DNA from: Maribacter ulvicola
Lineage (GTDB): Bacteria > Bacteroidota > Bacteroidia > Flavobacteriales > Flavobacteriaceae
Assembly (NCBI RefSeq): GCF_900155985.1
Contig: NZ_FTMA01000002.1
Coordinates: 394,181-458,180 of the forward strand
Length of the DNA: 64,000 nucleotides
Reading direction: 5' to 3'
This document shows, one piece after another, positions 52,518 through 61,049 of this stretch. The number at the start of each line of letters is the position of its first letter. The first letter of the stretch is position 1. The position numbers and the translations under genes are program-made. Under the pieces are notes generated by a model. It was given only the letters and a program-made list of their open reading frames with translations. It was not told the origin of the DNA and searched no databases.

Positions 52518-52615
52518 AATGATAATTCGGTCATTTAGCGGAGCCGAAGTATTGGTTCGGTTACTTGTGAGTTTGCGCTTTTAGTAGGCAGTTTCAGTGT
52601 TCAGTTAGCAGTTTT

Positions 52616-52660
52616 AAAAACGTTATTGCGAGGAGTTTTTCACAACGTGGCAATCTGTTG
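52616..52660. repeat. TTGCGAGG-type interspersed repeat, copy 2
   Basis: AAAAACGTTATTGCGAGGAG followed by TTTTTCACAACGTGGCAATCTGTT. The same repeat as at 38526 and 53174. Confidence 0.75.
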
Positions 52661-52693
52661 AATTTATGTAACTATTTGTCTTTAATGTAATAC

Positions 52694-52814
52694 TGTCACT
52701 TCGAGTGGCTTTTTGTTGTAGCATAGCGGAAACCAAAAGTTGTATCGAGAACTTTGGTACACGAAAGGGTTCTCGATACTAATTTCTCGTACCTCGAAAT
52801 ACACTCGAACTGAC
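52694..52814. repeat. Nested-palindrome element, copy 5
   Basis: Left end TGTCACTTCGAGTGG, inner stem GTATCGAGAAC / GTTCTCGATAC intact, right end ACACTCGAACTGAC. Confidence 0.93.
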
Positions 52815-52847
52815 CAGGCGTTTCCTTTATGTAAATGTATTCAGTTT

Positions 52848-52890
52848 TCTGTGATCAGTATCAGTATTCAGTATCAGTTGGCAGTTACAC
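52848..52890. repeat. CAGT-word low-complexity stretch 5
   Basis: ATTCAGT, GATCAGT, ATCAGT, ATTCAGT, ATCAGT and TGGCAGT follow each other. Confidence 0.8.
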
Positions 52891-52952
52891 TGTTCTGAGA
52901 TCAGTAGACGAACTTCACGTGTTCCAATCTCTTCGCGCACAGAATAAAAAAA

Positions 52953-53075
52953 TGTCACTTCGAGTGGCTTTTTGTTGTAGCATAGCGGAAACCAAAAAGT
53001 TGTATCGAGAACTTTGGTACACGAAAGCGTTCTCGATACTAATTTCTCGTGCCTCGAAATTCACTCGAACTGACA
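52953..53075. repeat. Nested-palindrome element, copy 6
   Basis: Left end TGTCACTTCGAGTGG, inner arms GTATCGAGAAC / GTTCTCGATAC, right end CACTCGAACTGACA. One of the best preserved copies. Confidence 0.94.
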
Positions 53076-53139
53076 AATGATAATTCGGTCATTTAGCGGA
53101 GCCGAAATAGTGGTTCGGTTACTTGTGAGTTTGCGCTTT

Positions 53140-53172
53140 TAGTAGGCAGTTTCAGTGTTCAGTTAGCAGTTT
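53140..53172. repeat. CAGT-word stretch 6 (short; an equivalent lies at 52580-52612)
   Basis: AGGCAGT, TTCAGT, GTTCAGT and AGCAGT within the duplicated 340-nt block. The same words occur in the first copy of the block. Confidence 0.75.
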
Positions 53173-53173
53173 T

Positions 53174-53218
53174 AAAAACGTTATTGCGAGGAGTTTTTCA
53201 CGACGTGGCAATCTGTTG
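53174..53218. repeat. TTGCGAGG-type interspersed repeat, copy 3
   Basis: Nearly identical to copy 2 (one base different in the CACGACGTGG part), as part of the duplicated block. Confidence 0.75.
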
Positions 53219-53251
53219 AATTTATGTAACTATTTGTCTTTAATGTAATAC

Positions 53252-53372
53252 TGTCACTTCGAGTGACTTTTTGCTGCAGCATAGCGGAAAACAAAAGTTG
53301 TATCGAGAACTTTGGTACACGATAGCGTTCTCGATACTAATTTCTCATGCCTCGAAATTCACTCGAACTGAC
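53252..53372. repeat. Nested-palindrome element, copy 7
   Basis: Left end TGTCACTTCGAGTG, inner stem GTATCGAGAAC / GTTCTCGATAC intact, right end CACTCGAACTGAC. Confidence 0.93.
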
Positions 53373-53397
53373 CAGGCGTTTCTGTTATGTTAATGTA

Positions 53398-53480
53398 TTC
53401 AGTGTTCAGTTTCAGTTGGCAGTGTTCAGTTTCTTTGCGTCTTTACAAGGAACTTTTCGTGACGTGGTAATCTTTTGAAT
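53398..53480. repeat. CAGT-word stretch 7 and eroded TTGCGAGG-type repeat copy 4
   Basis: TTCAGT, GTTCAGT, TTCAGT, TGGCAGT and GTTCAGT, followed by a drifted ACAAGGAACTTTTCGTGACGTGG motif of the TTGCGAGG family. Ends 38 nt before the stop codon of the helicase gene. Confidence 0.65.
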
Positions 53481-53517
53481 GCAAATGGTTGATAGTTATG
53501 GTTTAAAACAGCGAAAC

Positions 53518-55029
53518 TTATAGTTTAGCGGCGAACATTTTAGAGATTTTAGAACGTAATTTTCGCTCATAATCATCTTCTAGCCACTCTTTGTAATTCT
53601 TGGTGTTGTTCATTATACAATAAGAATACTGTCTTACACGATACTTAATTTCCTCTTTTAGTTTTTTAGCTAGAATACGCGCATCAAAAACATCTTCAGA
53701 ATTTTCAAAACAAATTTTCGCATGTTGCTGAATACTCTTTTCAAGAACCAATTTAGATTTCTCGCCGTTGGCAAAACTCTTTTTATATTCCGCTTTAATA
53801 TCAAAATCGATATCGGTTGAATTTGCAAATTCAGCTCGTAAATCTGCCGGCATTTCATATACGAATTCCCGTTCTATCTCCTCGTCATTCTTAATGTTCT
53901 CCAGGTAAAAATCTGGAAAATGGAAAATCTCTTGCCAGTCTATACCGGCATTCCACAGTCCAAAACGGGCTACGTTATTTCCCATATCAATAACATTGAA
54001 CTCTTGCTTTTGAGGAAGGTATCTAGAACCACGACCGATCATTTGAAAATAAAGGGTCAGCGAACGTGTAGCTCTATTTAGAATAATAGTTTCTACACTA
54101 GGCTCATCAAAACCCGTAGTCAATATACTTACCGATGTTAAAATGGCATCAGGCGTTTCTTTAAACCATTGTAGAATTTCTTTTCGCTCTGCGGCGTTAT
54201 TCTTATTATCTAGGTGACGAATATTATAACCCGCTTTTCTAAAAGTTTCACACACGTACCTAGACGTATTTATTCCATTATTAAAGATCAAGGTCTTAGT
54301 ACCTTTTGCAATTTCGTTGTATGCAGAAACCAGCTTGTTCAGCATACTGTGGTTACCGTAAAGCTCATCAGATGACTTCACCGTATAATCACCGCTTATC
54401 CCTAATTTTAGGCTTTGCAGGCTAACATCATAGTTATACATATTTGCCTTTGCCAAGAATTTTTTCTGAATCAACGATTCAATAGACTCTCCCACAATCA
54501 ACTTTTTATAGTTGTCCTTCATGGGGAGCTTAATGTTTGAACTTAAAGGAGTGGCGGTTACCCCTAATATTACAGAATTTTCAAAGAATTTAAAAAGCTT
54601 ACGGAAAGAATTATAATGCGCTTCATCAATAATAACCAGTCCGATGTTGTTGATCTCTACCTTTTCTTCCTGTAACCTGTTGTTCAGCGTTTCTACCATG
54701 GCAACAAAGCACATAAACTCGTCTTGATCTTGCCATTCTTTTACTTCACTATTGATTATTTTGTTCTTTACACCAAAACCGTTCAACATACGTGAAGTCT
54801 GCTGACTTAATTCTATACGGTGTGTAAGTACAATGACCTTCTTATTGGTTTTTGCAATATAGCGTTTGGCAATTTCAGAGAACACCACCGTTTTACCGCC
54901 ACCGGTAGGCAATTGATACAGCAGGTTAGAATTATCGCCATTTTCTTCTAAATATTTAAAAATGGCATGTAGATCTTCCTCTTGATAATCGTACAGGGTT
55001 TTCTCAGTAGTTTGGTTATGTAGCTTCAA
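53518..55029 (-). CDS. DEAD/DEAH-box superfamily 2 helicase (paralogue B)
   Basis: A 503-residue SF2 helicase, clearly paralogous to the protein at 6430-7983. Walker A is LPTGGGKT (Lys46), motif II DEAH is at 135-138, then GVTATPLS, LTTGFDEP and QMIGRGSRYLP. The two proteins agree along the whole length, including the C-terminal 130 residues of unknown fold (AKICFENSEDVFDARILAKKLKEEI here, AYMCIENSEDVYDAIALAKLLKEDI there). Function unknown. The 3-prime side borders the repeat-rich region. Confidence 0.92.
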   Translation of the reverse strand: MKLHNQTTEKTLYDYQEEDLHAIFKYLEENGDNSNLLYQLPTGGGKTVVFSEIAKRYIAKTNKKVIVLTHRIELSQQTSRMLNGFGVKNKIINSEVKEWQDQDEFMCFVAMVETLNNRLQEEKVEINNIGLVIIDEAHYNSFRKLFKFFENSVILGVTATPLSSNIKLPMKDNYKKLIVGESIESLIQKKFLAKANMYNYDVSLQSLKLGISGDYTVKSSDELYGNHSMLNKLVSAYNEIAKGTKTLIFNNGINTSRYVCETFRKAGYNIRHLDNKNNAAERKEILQWFKETPDAILTSVSILTTGFDEPSVETIILNRATRSLTLYFQMIGRGSRYLPQKQEFNVIDMGNNVARFGLWNAGIDWQEIFHFPDFYLENIKNDEEIEREFVYEMPADLRAEFANSTDIDFDIKAEYKKSFANGEKSKLVLEKSIQQHAKICFENSEDVFDARILAKKLKEEIKYRVRQYSYCIMNNTKNYKEWLEDDYERKLRSKISKMFAAKL

Positions 55030-55128
55030 AAGGTTTGTTGTCGTTTATATAGGTTAATAATGCAAAAACCTTATAAAACTATGAGATTTTTATGGGTCTA
55101 GGAAATAAAAAACTTGAAAAAAACAATA

Positions 55129-56058
55129 TTAATAGCCCTTGTCAGCATCTACTAAATTTTGCAATTTTTCTCCGGTGCCCAACCTTTTATAATTTTCCAC
55201 TATCTGTGGTATTACGGAATTAGTATCTGAAACACTTGCGTGATGGGGAGTCATATGCACCTTTTTATGATTCCAAAAAGGATGTGCTTTAGGTAATGGC
55301 TCTGTATGATATACATCTAAACAAGCACCGGATAAATGTCCGGAATCCAATAAGGCAATTAAATCATCATCCACCAAATGTCCGCCACGGGCAACATTAA
55401 TAACAAACGCATTCTTAGGAAGCAGAGATAACAGCTCTTGGTTCAAAATACCTTCGGTTGCAGGTGTTAACGGTAGTAGACATACTAGAATATCTGTGGA
55501 CTTAAGAAACTCTTTCTGTTCATCAGCGCCAGAAAATGTCTTAACACCATCAATAGCCTTTTTGCTTCTACTCCACCCTTGAACCTTAAAATTGAAAGAA
55601 GAGAGGTCACTTGCCGTAAGCGCGCCTAATTCACCAAGACCCAAAATACCGACGGTAACATCTTTAATTCTTTTATAGTCTTTAGGCGACCATATATTGG
55701 CTACCTGATCTAATTTATAGGTATTTAGGTTCTTTAAATGCGCTAGTATAACCGCCAACACATGTTCAGACATATCGCCTGCTAAAAAGGGATCTACAAT
55801 ACGGGTGATAGGAATGTTCTTAGGGCGTTTATCATCTTCAAAAATATAATCTACTCCGGCACCGGCAGAAGCTATACACTGTAAATTGGGATAATTGGCC
55901 AATGAGCCGGTAGGATGTTTCCAAATGACCGCCATGGTAATTTCATCTTTTGGGTGTTCTTCTAGGTAACTATATACCTCTAGGGAACTATCTGCATTGA
56001 GCAATGCATTTTTCCAAAGTTCAATTTTATCATCTTGTCTTATAATTACTATTGCCAT
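55129..56058 (-). CDS. D-2-hydroxyacid dehydrogenase, glyoxylate/hydroxypyruvate reductase A type
   Basis: A 309-residue NAD(P)H-dependent reductase. It shows the Rossmann motif VGILGLGELGALTASDL, the catalytic Arg in NVARGGHLVDDDL, and the C-terminal HHASV catalytic His. The N-terminal GAGVDYIF and lack of a regulatory domain match GhrA. It reduces glyoxylate or hydroxypyruvate in the cytoplasm. It lies 3 nt after the DUF6155-type gene on the same strand. Confidence 0.9.
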   Translation of the reverse strand: MAIVIIRQDDKIELWKNALLNADSSLEVYSYLEEHPKDEITMAVIWKHPTGSLANYPNLQCIASAGAGVDYIFEDDKRPKNIPITRIVDPFLAGDMSEHVLAVILAHLKNLNTYKLDQVANIWSPKDYKRIKDVTVGILGLGELGALTASDLSSFNFKVQGWSRSKKAIDGVKTFSGADEQKEFLKSTDILVCLLPLTPATEGILNQELLSLLPKNAFVINVARGGHLVDDDLIALLDSGHLSGACLDVYHTEPLPKAHPFWNHKKVHMTPHHASVSDTNSVIPQIVENYKRLGTGEKLQNLVDADKGY

Positions 56059-56061
56059 ATG

Positions 56062-56571
56062 TTAATCTATAATATCCAATGCTTTTGAGAATTCTTCTTC
56101 AAAAAGCCATTTTTGTTGTTGTGTTTCAGTGTAAATTTTTAGGATACGCTCTCTAAATTCAGGAAAAATTCCTTGAACTGTAGTAAATTGAATTACTTCA
56201 TTGAAAGAATTGAGCATACTTCTGTAGAAGGAATCCGGCACATTTTTCTCCATGGAATAAGTCTGTGCAATTTCTAGGTTATAGCACATGACATCTGCAA
56301 TTAAATGTGGGTCTACCCCTAACTTTATAAAATGTTTTAGAAATTTCTGGGCTACGGAGCGTCTTGCTTTTGGACGTCTTCGCTTAAGCGGAAAATATTC
56401 ATTTGATATTTTTGCTTTGGCATCTTGAACGAGTTTATCTTCTTTAGGATTAAAGGCAAAATCATAATAGGTTTTAACGGCAGGGAATTTTTCGTACAAC
56501 TCTAGTATTTGCTCTTCAAGTGCTTTTTTGGGAAGCTTGGAAAGATACGTTTTTAATGCCCGTTTACTCAT
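56062..56571 (-). CDS. DUF6155-type protein
   Basis: A 169-residue helical, basic protein without a signal peptide (MSKRALKTYLSKLPKKALEEQILELYEKF). I recognise it as a DUF6155-type protein common in Bacteroidota; no function is known. It is upstream of and close to the hydroxyacid dehydrogenase on the same strand and diverges from rpoD. Confidence 0.75.
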   Translation of the reverse strand: MSKRALKTYLSKLPKKALEEQILELYEKFPAVKTYYDFAFNPKEDKLVQDAKAKISNEYFPLKRRRPKARRSVAQKFLKHFIKLGVDPHLIADVMCYNLEIAQTYSMEKNVPDSFYRSMLNSFNEVIQFTTVQGIFPEFRERILKIYTETQQQKWLFEEEFSKALDIID

Positions 56572-56743
56572 AAAATTTCTGTGTCAATATTCAAAAATAC
56601 GCTTTACAGAAACAACCTCCTAAAAGCATTGGTCCATCTTAAAGCTAACAAATGCTGTAGAAGTATAGTGAAATACATTAGGAAATATGAATAAAAAGCG
56701 GTATACTGTAAACTTGTACAACTTCTAAATTCCATACACACAT

Positions 56744-57607
56744 ATGAGGCAACTAAAGATTATCAAGCAGGTAACGAATCGTGAGTCTAAATCACTGGAT
56801 AAATATTTGCAAGATATCAGTAAAATTGATTTGATTACAGCGAATGAGGAGGTAGAACTAGCGCAAAAGATCCGTGAAGGTAGTCAAGCAGCTTTGGAGA
56901 AATTGACCACTGCAAACTTGAGGTTCGTAGTTTCGGTAGCAAAACAATATCAAAATCAAGGTCTTAAACTACCAGATTTAATAAACGAAGGAAATTTAGG
57001 CTTGGTAAAAGCAGCAAAAAGATTTGATGAAACCAGAGGATTTAAATTTATTTCCTATGCCGTTTGGTGGATTAGACAATCTATATTACAAGCTTTGGCA
57101 GAGCAATCTAGGGTTGTTCGTTTACCATTGAACAAAATTGGATCGATCAATAAGATTAAAAAAACATTTTCTTACCTAGAACAAGCTCACGAGCGTCCGC
57201 CTTCTCCTGAAGAGATTGCAAAAGAATTGGAAATGACGGTTTCTGAAGTTAAGCAATCCCTCAAAAACTCAGGTAGACATGTATCTATGGATGCGCCTTT
57301 ACGTGAAGGTGAGGATTCTAACTTGTATGATGTATTACGTTCAGGAGAGTCTCCAAAACCAGATAATATTCTGTTGCAACAGTCTTTAAATACGGAAATC
57401 AATAGAGCTTTAGAAACCCTATCTCCAAGAGAGGCAGATGTTGTTAAGCTTTATTATGGGATTGGTGATCAACAATCTATGACTTTAGCAGAAATTGGCC
57501 AGACGTTCGATTTAACAAGAGAACGTGTTAGACAAATACGTGAAAAGGCTATTCGTAAATTACGACATGCCTCTAGAAGTAAGTTACTTAAAACCTATTT
57601 AGGATAA
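56744..57607 (+). CDS. rpoD: Primary sigma factor RpoD/SigA
   Basis: A 287-residue housekeeping sigma factor of the compact Bacteroidota kind. Region 1.2 lies near residues 14-45, region 2 near 55-125 ([20 protein letters not shown] then [20 protein letters not shown]), region 3 near 130-190, and region 4 near 220-285 ([20 protein letters not shown]). No acidic N-terminal region 1.1 is present, as usual in this phylum. It directs recognition of TTTG/TAnnTTTG promoters. Single gene with a strong terminator. Confidence 0.97.
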   Translation: MRQLKIIKQVTNRESKSLDKYLQDISKIDLITANEEVELAQKIREGSQAALEKLTTANLRFVVSVAKQYQNQGLKLPDLINEGNLGLVKAAKRFDETRGFKFISYAVWWIRQSILQALAEQSRVVRLPLNKIGSINKIKKTFSYLEQAHERPPSPEEIAKELEMTVSEVKQSLKNSGRHVSMDAPLREGEDSNLYDVLRSGESPKPDNILLQQSLNTEINRALETLSPREADVVKLYYGIGDQQSMTLAEIGQTFDLTRERVRQIREKAIRKLRHASRSKLLKTYLG

Positions 57608-57719
57608 AAGCTTTGGAGCAAGATTGCGAGGCCTTGAATAGAAAACATTAGTGATTGTTCACTGCAAGCGTCTGCATATTTAAATCTCTATTAAAGCGTA
57701 AACTTATATTTTAAAAAAT

Positions 57720-57750
57720 AAAGCGCCCGTTTATACGGGCGCTTTATTTT
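57720..57750 (+). terminator. Terminator downstream of rpoD
   Basis: An 11-bp stem AAAGCGCCCGT / ACGGGCGCTTT with a TTAT loop and a trailing T-rich tract, 112 nt after rpoD. Confidence 0.93.
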
Positions 57751-57769
57751 TATCTCAGATTTGACAACA

Positions 57770-57871
57770 CTACGAATAAGTTAATTTATTGATATTAAAA
57801 TTTACAAGGATGTTGTTAAGGTCTTGGATAAAATTTTGATACGATGAAAATTCTTGATTTTGGTGTGCCAT
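57770..57871 (-). CDS. Possible small peptide, 33 residues (QDLNNIL motif)
   Basis: ATG 57871 to TAG 57770. Contains YQNFIQDLNNILVNFNINKL. A second small frame just upstream (57901-57999) carries the related motif FLQDLNEIL at the same distance from its start. The resemblance of two adjacent small frames is the only support for coding; both could also be remnants. Confidence 0.3.
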   Translation of the reverse strand: MAHQNQEFSSYQNFIQDLNNILVNFNINKLTYS

Positions 57872-57900
57872 AGGTGCATTTTTTGGGGTTAAGGTTCAGT

Positions 57901-57999
57901 TTACATATAATCCAACTCAGCTAGCTCATTGATACTAAGAATTTCATTTAAATCTTGAAGAAATACAAGGTATTCCTCACCATAGGTGTCATAAAGCAT
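57901..57999 (-). CDS. Possible small peptide, 32 residues (QDLNEIL motif)
   Basis: ATG 57999 to TAA 57901. Contains YLVFLQDLNEILSINELAEL. It lies 29 nt upstream of the similar frame at 57770-57871 on the same strand, and both are preceded by AACCTTwAA-type sequence. No known family was recognised. Confidence 0.3.
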   Translation of the reverse strand: MLYDTYGEEYLVFLQDLNEILSINELAELDYM

Positions 58000-58450
58000 A
58001 TTGTAGGTTTAAAGGTTAATTTTGATTTGGGTATTCATATCTTGAAGTAAATATATACTCATGATAAAAGTGTACCAACAAAATGTGGTGAACCAATTTA
58101 AAAGTGTTGTAAAACCCATTAAAAAGTGTTGTTTGACATTTAATACCAATCGCCCCTGCAATTTACTGAGCTTTACATATTGTATTTCATCCTGTTTATT
58201 GGTATTTAAACGATATGAAGTATCAAGTTAACGTAGTACTAGTAGGTTACAACATAAAATCCCTTCATATAATATAATATACTCATGACATTTGGTTTTG
58301 CTATACTTCATGGCTACAGACCCATAACCTATTGAACTAATTAAATACATTGAATTACGCTTTTGCAATACCCTTACCATATCTACGTTGTAAAAGTAAC
58401 CGCATTGGTATGTATATTTTCACAACTATAATGAGGTTAAAAATTACAAA
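58000..58450. other. Intergenic region before the ILEI-GDPD gene
   Basis: 450 nt without a supported ORF. AAAGTGTTGT occurs twice as a direct repeat at 58101 and 58123, 22 nt apart, which is about two helical turns and could be a regulator site. The rest is AT-rich. Confidence 0.4.
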
Positions 58451-59743
58451 TTGATGAAGAGATCCTCCCCTATTCTTTTGAGCTATAAAATGGTTATACT
58501 ATTAGCTTTCTTTTTTATAGAAAATCCGGTAAAAGCGCATAGTACACCATCAACTTTTTCTTCAAAAATAAAAGAAACAAAAGCCTTAGTTCTAAATAGC
58601 CATAGTTTTAATACACATGAACGTAGCACCTTTACCTACGCATCACAAACCGAAGCCGTAGAACGCGGATTAACAATCATTCATCTACAAGCAGATCATA
58701 CGTTTGAGTTCAAGACTTTTGATACGTATGGAAGTAAAGAAGATGTACAGGCATTTATAGAAGTACTTTCTAGAATGGTAGACGCTAAAGCAGTATTTGC
58801 CTTATTGGCGCATGATTCCGCCGCAGCACAATTAACGGCTTATAAAAAGCAATTGAGCACATTAGGCTTTATACAACTAAGTACCTTAAAAGGAAGGCAA
58901 GCTTACATTATGCATAATATTAACGGCGTTATTACTGAGCAAGTAAATGATAACTCGATTACAGAAACGATAACAATCAATACCAGTAATGGTACTAAGG
59001 AAATTTACTTTCCAAGAGAAGTGTATGAATTTGAATCTAGCATAGATAGATACATTGCCCATGCCGGTGGAGAAATTAACGGTGTTAAATCTACCAACTC
59101 TAAACATGCTTTAGATGAAAATTATAATAAGGGATTTCGCAATTTTGAATTGGATATCATAGAAACATCCGATGGAAAACTGGTAGCGGCACATGATTGG
59201 AATATGTGGGCACGTTTTACTGATTATACGGGAAGCTTACCACCTACCCACGCCCAATTCATGAAGCAAAAAATATATGGCGATTATACTACCTTAGATA
59301 TGGACGGCATAAATACGTGGTTTAAAAATCACCCAGAAGCTACTTTGATTACCGACAAAGTAAACGACCCCATAGCCTTTGCCGATGCCTTTGTGGACAA
59401 AGACCGTCTAATTATGGAACTCTTTAGTGTAATGGCAGTAGAAAAAGCTTCTGAGCATGGCATACAGACCATGATTTCTCAAGAACCCCTATTAGCCATT
59501 AAGGGAGATAAAGTAAATTTTCTTAAAGTAAACAATGTAAAACATGTTGCCGTTTCTAGAAGAATAATTGCTAGTCAGAAAAAATTAATGCTAGAATTAA
59601 GAGATGCGGGAATTAAGGTATATGTCTTCAACGTAAACTTCGATGCAGGAAAAGATGAGCAATATGTATATGATAATGAATTAGGTTTGGTATACGGAAT
59701 GTATGCAGATAAATGGATACCTGCCATGCGTTCTAAAAATTAA
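58451..59743 (+). CDS. Secreted ILEI/FAM3-domain and GDPD-like domain fusion protein
   Basis: A 430-residue exported protein with an N-terminal signal (residues 12-30). Residues about 65-160 match the interleukin-like EMT inducer (ILEI/FAM3) fold: GLTIIHLQADHTFEFKTFDT, the FIEVLSRM helix and LGFIQLSTLKGRQAYIMHN. Residues about 190-430 resemble the TIM barrel of glycerophosphodiester phosphodiesterases, with YIAHAGGEIN, FELDIIETSDGKLVAAHDW (Glu, Asp and His metal and catalytic residues), and later EATLITDKVN. It converges on the yaiO-like gene with an 11-nt overlap. A role in processing glycerophosphate-decorated envelope polymers fits its neighbours but is inference. Confidence 0.82.
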   Translation: MMKRSSPILLSYKMVILLAFFFIENPVKAHSTPSTFSSKIKETKALVLNSHSFNTHERSTFTYASQTEAVERGLTIIHLQADHTFEFKTFDTYGSKEDVQAFIEVLSRMVDAKAVFALLAHDSAAAQLTAYKKQLSTLGFIQLSTLKGRQAYIMHNINGVITEQVNDNSITETITINTSNGTKEIYFPREVYEFESSIDRYIAHAGGEINGVKSTNSKHALDENYNKGFRNFELDIIETSDGKLVAAHDWNMWARFTDYTGSLPPTHAQFMKQKIYGDYTTLDMDGINTWFKNHPEATLITDKVNDPIAFADAFVDKDRLIMELFSVMAVEKASEHGIQTMISQEPLLAIKGDKVNFLKVNNVKHVAVSRRIIASQKKLMLELRDAGIKVYVFNVNFDAGKDEQYVYDNELGLVYGMYADKWIPAMRSKN

Positions 59744-61049
59744 ACTCATAGGTTAACCCTGCCGAGATGGAATAAAAATAACTGCCAGGGTCAAAAGATT
59801 GTTCTTGTCTTAATACGCCTATATTAGTTTTATAAGCGTTTAAATTATTCTTGCTTGTGAATTGATATTCAAAACTCAATCGTTGCGATTCTATATACAA
59901 TAAGGTTTCTGCCAACAATTGATCTCCAGAAGTAAACTGTCGCAATTCGGGAGAGAAACCGACCCCTACGTTTAATCCCATATAGTTTTTGGCATCCTTT
60001 AGATATTTTCGCACCAATAAGTTCCCCGATACATTGGTTAAATTATCAGATTCAGGTGTTATATATGAGCGTAAAGAGAAATAATAGTTACCCGTGTAAT
60101 ATCCCAAAGAGTTGGTAATATATTTGACATTTTTAGTGGCAAAATTTATAAATCTACCACCTGCAGAAAATTCAATTCCGTTTTTATGGTTGTAATACAC
60201 ATCGCCACCCACTTTATGGTTAGGATATAAATCTGACTCAGAATATCCATAATTAATATAGGCATAGAATCCTTTTGCAATTTTAGGATACAAATCCAAA
60301 TCTAACTGAATACCGTTCTTCCCTACTCTATTGCTATTATTAATTCTAGGTATAAGAGTACCGTAAGGTGTTTGTCTTTTATAAGAAATACTAGATGTGG
60401 TAATGGGATCAAAACGTTTATCAAAAAATGTAACGGCACTATTGACCATGACCGTATTCTTTAATTTCTCTTCGGTTACGGGTGTTGTATGCACACTCTC
60501 CATTTCTGCTACAGTGGTTTCATTAAAAGTAGGAGATGATTTCTTAACACCGGTAAATTTGGTGTGGACTGTACTTTCTACGTTAAACCAACCATCAGAA
60601 TCGTATTCAGTACCATTTACGCCATCTGTTGCAACCGCCTGTAACCTCACTATTTCTTGGTCATTTTCTATATGAATCAATGCTTTATTGGCAAGACCTA
60701 ATGCCGTAGCATAATTCTTGGCATACAATTCATTTTTAACTGCAGAAATCCAGGCTGCTCTATGGGTTTTATTTTTTGATAGAATGTTATTGAACTCGGA
60801 TCTCGCTAAATTATAATCCCCTCTCCAACTCAAGGTACTTGCCCAAAGTACTGAAGTTTCAATTTCAGTTTCTGGTTCGTTCACCAAATTAGACAGCATT
60901 TTATGAGCCGTATTGGTTTTACCTTCATATGCTAAGGCATAAGCCGTTTCAAAAGAAGAAATAGTAGGCTGCATAGCTTGACTACTAGCCTTGTTGTATA
61001 CCAAGGATAGTAAAACCAATAAAAGGATATGTACCCTACTCTTCTTCAT
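59733..61049 (-). CDS. YaiO-like outer-membrane beta-barrel with N-terminal TPR
   Basis: A 438-residue exported protein (signal ends near residue 24, ASSQAM). Residues about 30-145 are TPR-like helices (YALAYEGKTNTAHKMLSNLV, AALWASTLSWRGDYNLARSEF-type blocks), and about 205-438 form a barrel of amphipathic strands ending in LTYEFNF, as in YaiO. It overlaps the LTA-synthase-like gene by 4 nt (ATGA) and is the last gene of that operon. It probably sits in the outer membrane as part of a polymer export or modification machine. Confidence 0.85.
   Translation of the reverse strand: MKKSRVHILLLVLLSLVYNKASSQAMQPTISSFETAYALAYEGKTNTAHKMLSNLVNEPETEIETSVLWASTLSWRGDYNLARSEFNNILSKNKTHRAAWISAVKNELYAKNYATALGLANKALIHIENDQEIVRLQAVATDGVNGTEYDSDGWFNVESTVHTKFTGVKKSSPTFNETTVAEMESVHTTPVTEEKLKNTVMVNSAVTFFDKRFDPITTSSISYKRQTPYGTLIPRINNSNRVGKNGIQLDLDLYPKIAKGFYAYINYGYSESDLYPNHKVGGDVYYNHKNGIEFSAGGRFINFATKNVKYITNSLGYYTGNYYFSLRSYITPESDNLTNVSGNLLVRKYLKDAKNYMGLNVGVGFSPELRQFTSGDQLLAETLLYIESQRLSFEYQFTSKNNLNAYKTNIGVLRQEQSFDPGSYFYSISAGLTYEFNF

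Larger units (their letters stand above)
52260..53517. repeat. Repeat-rich intergenic region
   Basis: 1.26 kb without a supported gene. It contains four nested-palindrome elements, four CAGT-word stretches and three TTGCGAGG-type repeats. A block of about 340 nt at 52511-52850 is repeated with few changes at 53069-53410, an offset of 558 nt. Open frames here are repeat artefacts. Confidence 0.9.

Noticed and set aside
52835..53080. Forward ORF of 81 codons
   Set aside because: It spans a CAGT stretch and palindrome copy 6 only; its peptide resembles that from 42297 because of the shared repeat.
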